From assembly GCA_037783415.1 (NCBI GenBank), contig JAZGTN010000015.1:3917001-3981000 (forward strand): a DNA stretch of 64,000 bases, written 5' to 3'. Numbering within the stretch: the stretch's first letter is position 1; the number at the start of each line of letters is the position of its first letter. Position numbers and translations under genes: made by a program. The notes under the pieces are model-generated. The model was not told the DNA's origin, made no database searches, and worked only from the letters and a program-made list of their open reading frames with translations. The DNA is from Leptasterias polaris (taxonomy: Eukaryota; Echinodermata; Asteroidea; Forcipulatida; Asteriidae). Shown piece after piece: positions 56,101 through 61,678 of the stretch.

Positions 56101-58070
56101 CTGTGCCTTCTCCTGCTGCTGCTGCTGTTGCTGCTGCTGGTGCATGTGAGTCAGTTCCTCAGGATGCACGACCCAAGCAGTGGGCATCCCAAGCGAAGCC
56201 GCATGTTGCTGTTGCTGCTGCTGCTGCCACAGCGACTGCAGCTGTGACGTTGATATCCCTGGATGGAGCCCCTGCGCCTGGAGTTGTGCCACGAGCTGAG
56301 GGCTGATGAGGGTTGGGTATGCCAGCTGAGGTCTTAGGCGGGCTATGGAATCCTGATGAATGAATCCTGCCACATGGGGAGGATGAAGGTGCTGCTGCTC
56401 CAACGCTGCCAGGTGTGGCGGGGCAGGGTAGGATGCCAGTCCATGAGGGGGCAGTGGATGCGGATACATGTGAACCTGGGAAAACATTTGATGGCGCTGT
56501 AAGGAGTGATGCGCTGGAATGTGGCCGACTGAAGGGATGGCTGCCGACGGCACAAAAGGAGTAGGCTTGACCCCGATTGCCGTCGGCGTTGCACGCAGAG
56601 TACTGTGTGGTGAGTGGCTTAATAGCTTGTGGCTAGGAGAAGGGGTGTGCTCACGGGTAAAATGTTGGAAGTGTTGGATAGATTCGATGTGCCTCACAGA
56701 CGTGTCCACAAGGCTAGGGTCCCTGTATACTTGGACTGGCTCTGCGACACTAAAGGTCAATTTGGCACTTGATGGACGACTATTTGAGTGGAGATCGTCT
56801 CTTCTCAACCTTGATTCTGAATCCTCTGATTCTCTCCTGGAGTCAGACAGTTCTTTAGTTTCGTCCGATGGATGAGAGGTAGCAGGGTTGGGCTCTCTGC
56901 TGCTATTTTCGTCAGTGTCAGAGTCTTTCCTCGGATCGTGGCTGGACTCTGATACTGTCGTAAGTGTTTCTTGCTGAATTCTTTCTCTCCCCTCCTCCTC
57001 GTCGGCCTCTGATCCAAAAGGTATGGTCTCCCCAGAGGAGTGAAGCTGTGTCACTGTATCAGCTTCAGAGTTCTGACCGACAGGATTACTTGTTGGGATC
57101 CCAGGGACAGTGTCTCGTGTTGGACTATTCCAGAGAGTAGGTGTGGAGGTGTTGCTAGCAGTAGAGGAGGCAGTGGTTGCTAATTCGGTACTCACCGTTG
57201 ACGAGACGCAAGCAGTCACAAGTCCAACCGTGGTTGTAGTTTCTGCATCAAGCTCAGACACTTTGGGTGGTGCCCACACCCTGGTTTGTGAGTCTTTGCT
57301 TGAAGAAAGTTGATGCTTGGTTGTGTCCAAATCTCGTGTCACCTCCCGTGTTATGATATTAGCGACACACTGCGAGATAAAGTTGGAGACTCTGGGCATG
57401 GACGTGGACAAAAATATTTTCGGTGTGTCCTCAACAACAGTGGAGGTAGGGTTTTCCTTTTGAATGTCAGAGGATGTAGGTTCACAATCCACCTTTGCTT
57501 TTGGCTCCCTGTTTTTGGACTTGTGTTTGCTTTTATGGTGTTTCCTCTCGGTGTGTGCAATGTCCCTACCCTCACTAGCAACAAGGCTTGTGTTGTCTTT
57601 GGTTTCAGATTTTCTCTCCTCGTTGCCGTGCTTGCGTGACTTGCTCCGATGGCGGCTCGAGTGTTTCTCGTGATCCGGTGAGCGGGAAGAATGATGGTGA
57701 TGATGTTTTCGCTCCTTCTTCTCTTTTTTATCCTCTTTGGATTTCTTCTCCTCTTTGCTATCCCGCTTCTGCTCCTCTTTTTCCTTCTTTCCTTCCTTCT
57801 TGTCCTCTTTACTGAGAATCTTTTCACCCTTTTTGTCCTCTTTTAAACTTTGGTCTTCCTCCTTGGATTTCTCGTCCTCTTGTCCCTTCTCTTTGTCTTT
57901 CACTTTCTCTTTGTCCAGCGATGACTCTGAGCTAGCTGATCTAGACCGATGCCTCTTAGGTGGGGATGTCACTTTCTTGGGATCTTCAGTTGTTACAGGA
58001 TCACAGGGTTTTCGTTTTCGGTCTTTCTTAGACTTGTGGTTGCTGGATGACTTTTCTTTAGTGATTTTCT
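25926..58070 (-). CDS. KDM3: KDM3/JMJD1C-type H3K9 demethylase, 15 exons, 5' end missing
   Basis: Fifteen exons with GT/AG borders and continuous phase give 2442 residues. KDM3 proteins are nuclear Fe(II)/2-oxoglutarate dioxygenases that remove mono- and dimethyl marks from histone H3 Lys9. In the visible part (local numbering), residues 1-1527 are low-complexity: Lys/Glu/Ser-rich, RS-like, two Gln tracts, then a charged coiled-coil-like segment. Residues 1528-1680 are a conserved linker ([18 protein letters not shown]). Residues 1696-1721 are the C2HC4 zinc finger. LRELL (1916-1920) is an LxxLL motif. Residues 2087-2442 are the JmjC region with the metal ligands H2231, D2233 and H2366 all present. 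The length is near vertebrate JMJD1C (about 2540 residues) and longer than KDM3A/B. It is probably the single pre-duplication invertebrate orthologue. The first exon(s) lie beyond 64000. Confidence 0.93.
26370..26575 (-). repeat. SINE family A, truncated copy in KDM3 intron
   Basis: The minus strand reads GGTAGCGCATTCTGCTC, CTCCTAGTGGATGACACCC, CCGGAGTAGGTGGCATG and GTAGCCCTCATCTTGAAGTG, block for block with 12170-12340. The tRNA head is missing. It is inserted in sense relative to KDM3 transcription. Confidence 0.8.
26847..27295 (-). CDS. KDM3: KDM3 JmjC catalytic-core exon
   Basis: The acceptor GATTTTGTGCAG completes a split Gly codon. The exon encodes [20 protein letters not shown] and [11 protein letters not shown], a variable insert, then [34 protein letters not shown] and [20 protein letters not shown], ending APHQ. 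HLD supplies the first two metal ligands and the His of APHQ the third, so the enzyme is expected to be active. It ends in phase 0 before GTAGGAGAC. Confidence 0.96.
27689..27880. mobile_element. Hairpin MITE family 1, subfamily I copy in KDM3 intron
   Basis: It starts GGGCCCCATTTCATAGATCG, contains AGCACAACAAAATTATGCTT and TACCAGAATAAGATTACC, and ends TTTAGCAGCTCTTTGAAATT. The extreme right end is eroded. Confidence 0.8.
27972..28193 (-). CDS. KDM3: KDM3 exon, N-terminal part of the JmjC region
   Basis: Encodes [20 protein letters not shown], then [40 protein letters not shown] and [36 protein letters not shown] and [12 protein letters not shown] are near-invariant in KDM3 proteins. Both ends are split codons that match the neighbouring exons. 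Confidence 0.96.
28355..28575 (+). repeat. SINE family B, best-preserved copy
   Basis: A-box-like GGGAGCTCGGTAGTGTAGTG, B-box GAGGGTTCGAATCCCAAC, then GACTCAGAAAGCACTGAGTA and CACAGTGCGTATTTCACAAC. It is the most complete of three copies and is antisense to KDM3. Confidence 0.8.
28648..28819 (-). CDS. KDM3: KDM3 exon, PVLVSGV block
   Basis: Encodes [40 protein letters not shown] and [17 protein letters not shown]. These correspond to the conserved start of the KDM3 JmjC region (PVLVSGVH..., DFWDGFE). It starts in phase 0 after TTCACAG and ends one base into a codon before GTGAGTACA. Confidence 0.95.
28820..29569 (-). other. KDM3 intron with a palindrome arm
   Basis: Contains a CT microsatellite at about 29296-29306 and, at 29350-29425, one arm of the 6440-6592 palindrome (TGTCATTTAGCCTTTGAGAA, then AATGTCAGGCCACTAAC) followed by a T-run. 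Nothing else recognised. Confidence 0.5.
29350..29425 (+). repeat. Single arm of the 6.4-kb palindrome repeat
   Basis: Matches the right arm of 6440-6592 and ends in a T-run at about 29419-29434, as a retroelement 3' end might. The class is unknown. Confidence 0.6.
29570..30394 (-). CDS. KDM3: KDM3 long exon between zinc finger and JmjC, with LxxLL
   Basis: 275 codons in phase 0. The first two thirds are Ser/Thr/Pro-rich and variable ([20 protein letters not shown]). [17 protein letters not shown] carries the LxxLL motif typical of KDM3 cofactors, and [20 protein letters not shown] matches the conserved '(D/E)xIIAxVVE' segment. The exon ends with [20 protein letters not shown] and [11 protein letters not shown], which leads into the JmjC region. 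Confidence 0.94.
30395..31035 (-). other. KDM3 intron, nothing recognised
   Basis: AT-rich. Open frames in this stretch are read-through of the neighbouring exons past their splice sites. Confidence 0.5.
31036..31169 (-). CDS. KDM3: KDM3 exon after the zinc finger
   Basis: Encodes [20 protein letters not shown] and [20 protein letters not shown], ending GVSP. This corresponds to the conserved 'WDVGDMVHxxRxKWxIxxxCPC' segment. The first two bases complete a split Ala codon. It ends in phase 0 before GTGAGTGTG. Confidence 0.93.
31345..31402. mobile_element. Hairpin MITE family 1, subfamily II, half copy
   Basis: ACGTAAGCGCAGAATTCCCG, then GTAAGCAGAGCCATGAAACT and GGGCTCTGG match the right arm of subfamily II. 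The left arm is lost, although CTGCTTACCATGGC at about 31310 may be a remnant. Confidence 0.65.
31403..32003 (-). other. KDM3 intron with a G-rich repeat remnant
   Basis: AGTGGCATAACTAGACATTT followed by TTTTGGGGGGCAAGTGGGGG (31411-31490) looks like an old interspersed-element end with poly-G tracts. The rest is plain AT-rich sequence. Confidence 0.45.
32004..32108 (-). CDS. KDM3: KDM3 exon, TQIIPGS block
   Basis: Encodes [20 protein letters not shown], then [18 protein letters not shown] and LxxTQIIPG are conserved KDM3 motifs following the zinc finger. Phases match both neighbours. Confidence 0.93.
32109..32610 (-). other. KDM3 intron, nothing recognised
   Basis: A short AAT-rich microsatellite lies at about 32248-32268. 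No exon or mobile element recognised. Confidence 0.5.
32611..32763 (-). CDS. KDM3: KDM3 exon encoding the C2HC4 zinc finger
   Basis: Encodes [20 protein letters not shown], then [20 protein letters not shown] and [10 protein letters not shown]. Cysteines at local residues 1696, 1699, 1710, 1713, 1718 and 1721 with His1707 form the KDM3 zinc finger needed for full demethylase activity. All ligands within this exon are intact. A split Glu starts the exon and a split Gly or Ala codon ends it. Confidence 0.96.
33005..33190 (+). repeat. SINE family B, diverged copy
   Basis: AGCTTGGTGATTCAGTGTTT (A-box side), GGGTTTTCGAATCCCAACC (B-box with one extra T), then GACTCGGAAAGCAGCACTTC. Same order as 28355-28575. 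It lies in a KDM3 intron. Confidence 0.7.
33191..33631 (-). other. KDM3 intron, nothing recognised
   Basis: No exon-like segment or repeat was identified. A short A-tract lies at about 33614-33623, next to the following exon's donor. Confidence 0.4.
33632..33846 (-). CDS. KDM3: KDM3 exon, linker before the zinc finger
   Basis: Encodes [40 protein letters not shown] and [20 protein letters not shown], ending [21 protein letters not shown] and VGDQFCxLV are KDM3 signatures. The first base finishes a split Arg; the last base opens a Glu codon. Confidence 0.94.
34332..34521 (-). CDS. KDM3: KDM3 exon, CRECR region
   Basis: Encodes [40 protein letters not shown] and [20 protein letters not shown], ending FR. 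PFLQDGxC, KCRECR and FCRFxxFRR are conserved in the KDM3/JMJD1C linker. It is joined in phase with the 55-base exon upstream. Confidence 0.94.
34522..35947 (-). other. KDM3 intron with a hairpin MITE
   Basis: Contains the palindromic element at 34773-34936. The rest is AT-rich with no recognised feature. Confidence 0.5.
34773..34936. mobile_element. Palindromic MITE of about 160 bp with CCAAT-like motifs
   Basis: The left arm (AGACCGATCCATTAAGCCCC, then TTGACCAATCACAGCCGCGA) is mirrored almost to the centre by the right arm (TCGCGGTTGTGATTGGTCAA, then GTGGCTTAATGGATCGGTGT). The element is nearly one hairpin. Each arm carries ATTGG/CCAAT and GC-box-like CCCCGCC. It codes for nothing. Confidence 0.85.
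35948..36002 (-). CDS. KDM3: KDM3 short basic exon (55 bases)
   Basis: Encodes [18 protein letters not shown] plus one base of an Ala codon, between TTTCATTCAG and GTGGGTAC. It is too short to be found as an open frame. It is supported by exact phase matching on both sides and by its basic KxRxVxxR composition, as in this part of JMJD1C. Confidence 0.85.
36003..38586 (-). other. KDM3 intron
   Basis: C-run at about 36912-36922, G-run at about 37168-37177, and the inverted-repeat element at 38057-38421. TTCGAACCCCC at 37152 and GGATTCGAGTC at 37182 are B-box-like but lack the rest of a SINE. No other feature. Confidence 0.45.
38057..38421. mobile_element. MITE-like element with AAGAATAGTCAATGTT ends
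   Basis: The left end reads TAAGAATAGTCAATGTTTAA and the right end TTAACATTGACTATTCT, an inverted pair with few mismatches. Both continue inward into A/T-rich tracts that also pair. Length about 365 bases. No coding potential. Confidence 0.75.
38587..40716 (-). CDS. KDM3: KDM3 large low-complexity exon (710 codons)
   Basis: Starts after TGTTTTCCAG with [20 protein letters not shown], a charged region likely helical ([26 protein letters not shown]). It continues through a long Ser/Pro/Gly/Gln-rich disordered part with basic clusters that look like nuclear localisation signals ([17 protein letters not shown]) and ends in a Lys/Arg/His-rich block ([18 protein letters not shown]) and acidic [16 protein letters not shown]. 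Phase 0 at both ends. It has no known catalytic domain. The central disordered region of JMJD1C is the likely counterpart, although sequence conservation is low. A separate gene is unlikely because phases and orientation agree with the exons on both sides. Confidence 0.88.
43050..43245. mobile_element. Hairpin MITE family 1, subfamily I copy in KDM3 intron
   Basis: Opens GGGCCCAATTTCTTAGAGCT and closes AGCAGCTCTATGAAATTGGG then CCC. The interior (AGCCAAGCACAACAAACTTA, TTACCAGCTAAAGTACCAT) matches 27689-27880 closely, so these two copies form the same sub-branch. Confidence 0.87.
43867..44244. mobile_element. MITE family 2, intact copy
   Basis: Left end CTTAAAGGCACTGAACACGT and right end CGTGTACAGTGCCTTTAAG are inverted repeats of about 26 bases. 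They continue inward as TTGTAATTGTCAAAG and TTTGAGTAATTACCAAA. Length about 378 bases. I recall this terminal sequence as abundant in echinoderm genomes and transcript UTRs. The central part (GTGAAAATTTGGGCTCAATT) is shared with 8951-9338. Confidence 0.87.
48854..49012 (-). CDS. KDM3: KDM3 exon, charged coiled-coil segment
   Basis: 53 codons in phase 0: [53 protein letters not shown]. Almost pure Glu/Arg/Lys/Gln/Leu with heptad-like spacing, so a single charged alpha-helix or coiled coil. Acceptor GTGTTTTCAG, donor GTATGGTT. It continues into the helical start of the next exon. Confidence 0.88.
49270..49525 (+). repeat. Dispersed repeat R6, plus-strand copy
   Basis: Shares CCAATGATAAGT, TTAAAAACTAAAAAT, GTCGGGATC, TTGTCCGTGGCATATGCAAT, AAACAGCATCAT and AAAATCAGGC with the reverse complement of 8010-8270. 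It lies just upstream of the LINE insertion. Confidence 0.75.
49693..50607 (+). CDS. Reverse transcriptase C-terminal fragment of the LINE
   Basis: The frame is open from [16 protein letters not shown] (49693 onward) through the catalytic [12 protein letters not shown] motif (YADD), [37 protein letters not shown] and the thumb/C-terminal part with [17 protein letters not shown] and [13 protein letters not shown], to TAG at 50605-50607. About 304 residues with no internal stop. The endonuclease domain and RT fingers are missing because the copy is 5'-truncated, so no start codon is expected and it is not functional alone. Confidence 0.93.
   Translation, partial: GSILGPLLFIIYINDICQTSDLLSFIMYADDTNIFCCNADLRVLIDNVNRELTNVCEWFKANRLSLNTKKCNYIIFTNRHKSASQNYSVNLDSTPIQQVINTKFLGVYLDEKLSWKYHISEIENKVAKSIGVISRLKFLLPNNVLRILYCTLILPYLQYCNVVWGNTFSTNLNKLNVLQKKVVRIISHSPLRAHASPLFFKLKLLNLKSINRYQQCIFMYKHMKGLLPDSFNDYLELNRNIHRHNTRSSSNFHLPKHRTTAFHHNICFSGPSNWNKLPNSIKTAPTPATYKHKLKAHLLNNPPV
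49693..50865 (+). mobile_element. 5'-truncated non-LTR retrotransposon (L2/CR1-like)
   Basis: The insertion is flanked by the 9-base duplication AAGATTTAA at 49684-49692 and 50866-50874. The 3' end has a GAATGAATGA tail followed by A's, typical of L2/CR1-type elements. The body starts abruptly inside the reverse transcriptase domain. The 5' truncation, the short duplication and the intact frame together indicate a fairly recent target-primed insertion into a KDM3 intron, antisense to the gene. Confidence 0.9.
51190..51595. repeat. Decayed MITE family 2 relative
   Basis: AACTTGTGAAAATTTCATTT, AAGTGAATTGTTTCTCAAAA and GAGTGATTACCAAACATAC follow the same order as internal and right-end blocks of 43867-44244. 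The terminal GGCACTG is lost. The next 200 bases (GTCAACCGAGGAC, GATGTCCTCGG) may be another element. Confidence 0.5.
51850..51915 (+). repeat. Short tandem duplication
   Basis: CTTTGTGATAGCAACCGTGG occurs twice (about 51856 and 51890), and a related AATCGTGGACC precedes the first. About two units of 34 bases. Confidence 0.7.
54639..54665 (+). repeat. Poly-G tract
   Basis: About 25 consecutive G's in an otherwise AT-rich KDM3 intron. The template strand is therefore a C-run in the transcript. It could form a G-quadruplex, but may also be inflated by assembly. Confidence 0.9.
55440..55622 (-). CDS. KDM3: KDM3 exon (61 codons)
   Basis: Phase 0 at both ends: [62 protein letters not shown] short predicted helix ([16 protein letters not shown]) is followed by a Ser/Thr-rich linker. 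Acceptor ATGTCATTTCAG, donor GTAGGTTC. No known domain. Membership in KDM3 rests on phase, orientation and position. Confidence 0.83.
55960..58070 (-). CDS. KDM3: KDM3 large N-terminal exon, charged and Gln-rich (703 codons)
   Basis: The acceptor TTTTTCCTCTGCAG is followed by two bases of a split codon and [20 protein letters not shown]. Residues 1-160 are Lys/Glu/Ser-rich with RS-like ([13 protein letters not shown]) and His-run ([12 protein letters not shown]) patches, in the style of nuclear-speckle proteins. The middle is Ser/Thr-rich and acidic. The last 200 residues are Pro/His/Gln-rich with two Gln tracts coded mainly by CAG/CAA (about 56110-56145 and 56205-56226). It ends in phase 0 at RHYQ. 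The opening split codon requires an earlier exon. A distinct gene fused in prediction cannot be excluded, but a clean donor and matching phase argue for one transcript. Confidence 0.85.
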
Positions 58071-59882
58071 CTGCAGAGGAAAAAGAAGACAGAAATAATT
58101 AAACAACTATTCACAGACAATTTTTGTAATGTACCAACCAATATACCAAACACAAGATTGACTTTAACAAGAAGTCACATACATTTTAATCATTATCATG
58201 TCCTAATAAAAATGGGCTTATGTCTCTTAATGTTAACTTCCACTGCCACAACTTCACAATAATAAAGGTACTATTTCTGTCTGCTCAAAACAAGGCAGAA
58301 GTATTCCAGAAATACACTGACGATTTTACAGGGCTCTGTGACCATAGCTACTGAAGTTACCCATTATAAACCTTAGTCGCTTAGTCGAAAACCAGTTTGA
58401 CCTACTTCACAATGCCTTCACAGCAACAACAGGTCTGGCAATTCCTATTTTTTCCCACCAACCTGGGGTAGCAGTTACAATTGCCATCCCCAACTCAGCC
58501 GAACCCAAACAAAGCGGTGTCTTTAGGGACAGCGCACACAAGCCATGAGAACGTGGCAGAAGGAGGCAGGCCCCATGAATAACACAATGCAACATTTTGA
58601 TAACTCCAAACCTAATCCTCACCATTCAACCACAAGGAGGCCTAACATGACCGTTTTTCTGAACTCAAAGACGACTAATAAAAAAATCTTGCACTTTGGC
58701 GGCCGAAAGCCTCCAGGATACAATATATCGAGGGATAACCTTATGGTTGCTTCAGCTAGGTCACACCCTTGCATTTCCACAACTCCGCCGTAGGAGACAG
58801 GCAGGGGTGAAAATGGAGAGAGAGAGAGAAAAAAGGAGAGACCCCCAAAAAATTCTCCACAATTCTGCCCTCAAGGCTCAGTCCATGCATTGTCAGAAAG
58901 AAAAACAACACCTCTGTGTTGTTGATGGGTGCCAGTGAGAGAGACTGAAAAAGTGTTGGGGGTCAACCTGGGAGAGAGCCAAGGTGCAGCTTGTTAAAAA
59001 AAAATATATATATAATAATAACATGAAATAAAAAACTACCACCCCCTACTCTTAAAATCTCTTGAGCAAAAGGCAAGGAGTGAAACTGAACTGGCCACAG
59101 AAAACACCCAGATCAGCTGCTTCAACTTAAAACCCTGCGGAAGTTGAGATATTTTTTTAGGGAGGCCGGTCCCACCAGGGTCAGACGTACTTTTGTAGAA
59201 ATAAAAAAATCTATATATTAAAAACACAAAACGAACTGAAACTAAGAAATGGATCAAATTGTTCTCCAATTGGGCAGACCCTTACTGGTAGGTAAGGGGA
59301 ACACTCATACTAATTGATCACTCCTAGATTTGTTTTTTGGCCGAGAGAAATGCCAGAGGAAGTGACACCCAGTGCGAGGGAATTCATGGGATACTGTAAT
59401 TGAATCAGTAGCTTCCTAGGAATCGTAATTGGATAACCACAAGATAATAATACATCAACAAATGCCTTGAAGAAGAAGAAAGAAAGAAAGAAAGAAAAAA
59501 ATCCACTGATGTAAGAAAACACTCTTCAAATTGGAAACTACTTAAGCATTGATTTAAGGAAAGTCTGAACTCGGAAAGTGCATTTAGTTGAAAACATTCG
59601 TGTAAATTGGTTGACTGATCACGGTCCCCCCCTCACCCCCGAATGCAACAGGCTCAAAACTTAAGTGCGTGGAATTGGATATACAATTTTCAAAGGCTAG
59701 GTTTTGGAGGCAAAGTCCTTTTACAACAACACCATCCTCAACTTTTTCCAACCAATTAATAGTCCATTGTGTATTTTAATTGAGACAACCGATTCACTGT
59801 GCATCATCAATCAACAAGACTGTCACTGACAGTGTTCAAAACATTGCGATCAACTTTGCAATTAGATTAACTGACCAAAACC

Positions 59883-60083
59883 AGAGCCGTGTATTGAGAG
59901 TGTTGTAACATAGAGGGACCAGTTTTCTTTGGTCACATGGTTGCTGGACGCCATTTTCGGTCCAAATGCAGCACAACTCAATGGGCAGACTAGTCTGCCA
60001 CCCTTAGTTGCCCATGCATTTTTTGTGTGACACAAAATGGCTTCTAATCGCAAGTTGTCGCAGCTCTCTCAATATACGGCTCT
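59883..60083. mobile_element. MITE-like element of about 200 bp with AGAGCCGTGTATTGAGAG ends
   Basis: Left end AGAGCCGTGTATTGAGAGTG and right end CTCTCTCAATATACGGCTCT form inverted repeats of about 23 bases with three or four mismatches. Inner blocks (GGACGCCATTTTCGG / CACAAAATGGCTTCTAATCG) partly pair. No coding potential. Confidence 0.8.
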
Positions 60084-60422
60084 ATCCAAAACTTGTTAAC
60101 CCTCTCAGATTTGACCAAATCGAGTTGTATTAACATTCAAATTGAAGATTAACTGCATGGCCGACATCTCTTTTTCAAAGTGTTTCTTTTCATATTCAGA
60201 ACTTCTTATTTTTACTGTCATCTTTAAGTGTGTGCATAATAACATTGGTGAAAGTATAAATGTTCACAGATTTGCACACAGCATACATGGTTTAAAGATG
60301 GTCATGGTGGTAAACTCCCTTTGAAACAGTTTTGCTTGAAATGCGTTAGTTTTTGAGAAATGGGTAAAACAATTGGTTTTGATCTTGCGTGTCCAACCTT
60401 AAGGCCAAATAAAAAACAAAAA

Positions 60423-60753
60423 CAGTTGATCGTCCTGATTTTTCCAAAAAGAGGAGGATGAGGGCCTTTTTATTTTTTATTTTTTATTTTTTTTCCAAGA
60501 TGGCCGCCAAGTATTTCAATTCAAACAGGCCACCAATTCTTCAGTTTGAAATCACCGCTAACTTTCTTTATATCTATTTGTTGCATGAGGTAAGTTTCCA
60601 TCAAAAATTAAAATATATATGTCAAGGGTGGATTAAAAATACAAACAATTATTTTTTTATTTTTTTATTTTTTATTATGAAAAATCGGGGGGAAAAAAAG
60701 GGGAAAAAAAGGATGCGGCCTCCAAAAAGGATGCGGGCTGGGACGATCAACTG
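60423..60753 (+). mobile_element. Inverted-repeat element carrying an ATG mini-exon
   Basis: The ends are the perfect pair CAGTTGATCGTCC (60423-60435) and GGACGATCAACTG (60741-60753), followed inward by related AAAAAGGATGCGG / CCTGATTTTTCC-type blocks. The interior holds T-rich and A-rich runs around a non-repetitive 90-base open frame at 60500-60589. Its ATG lies in CCAAGATGGCCGCC, a strong initiation context that also resembles a YY1/initiator motif, and it ends GAG before GTAAGT. This is either an exon and promoter captured by a transposon or coincidence. Confidence 0.55.
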
Positions 60754-61636
60754 GTATTTTTTTTTTACTTGGCCTAATGAAAGCATCACAAAACTGAATT
60801 TGACATTGGAGGCAGTCTCTAGTATTGAATACAATCTACCAATCATTAATTATGCCACGTCAAAATAACGCAATTTAAAACACTAATCATAAGGGAAGAG
60901 CCCTTTTTTTTTTTACAAGCTGGTGCCCTCGGAATAACCTTGGAGGTATTACTTCATGGCAAGAATTCGATGGTAAGTCAAGAGTGAGTAATCTCCAGCA
61001 ATGCTGGAATTACTCAACAAATCCACCCTACCCTTGACATTTTAGCATTAGACTGCGGCTCAATCCAATCACTAGTTTCTGAACCTGACATCAGAAGCTC
61101 GCCAGCAAGCACCAAGAGAGAACTGACAACAAGAGTACGAGGGGCTAAATATAGAGAGAAAACACTTCCACACAGGTGTTTCTTTAGTGAAATGTCAGCC
61201 GGCTTGGGGAGTGCAGTTAGTTGGACCATGATAGCTAAAGCTTTCCCCCACACTCTGCGATCGGCATCATTGCTCAAGAAGCTCCGCTACAGTTGACAGG
61301 TGACATCATCGCGATATAATCGATTGCGCACCCCGAACCTGTGGGATGTGACCATCCACTGGACAGGTGGCCACAATGTACAGGTTCACTTTTTGGGGGG
61401 GGGGGGGGGCCTAAACTGTTTGTCTACAGTTGGCAACATTACATCACAGGGTCACTTCCTGTTTTACTATTCATTCCTAGCTTGTCAACATTGGAGCCTT
61501 GTCATACCATAGTCAAACAAGGTAATTTGTACAAGTCAACTTGTAGGCAACCACACTGCACTCCAAGCTTAAGAACACCTCGAAGTAAAACAAGAGACTT
61601 TTTCTTTCTTTCATACAACCCCTATCAATTAGTTTT

Positions 61637-61638
<2 letters not shown>

Positions 61639-61674
<36 letters not shown>
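61639..61674. repeat. TA dinucleotide microsatellite
   Basis: About 18 uninterrupted TA units in an AT-rich stretch of the KDM3 5' intron. Confidence 0.95.

Positions 61675-61678
<4 letters not shown>

Noticed and set aside
57737..58102. 121-codon Ser/Phe-rich frame antisense to the N-terminal KDM3 exon
   Set aside because: The complement of Lys/Glu codon runs gives Phe/Leu/Ser-rich shadows.
60458..60868. 136-codon open frame on the + strand
   Set aside because: Dominated by Phe/Lys runs from T- and A-tracts. Only the 90-base part at 60500-60589 is interesting, and it ends at a splice donor.
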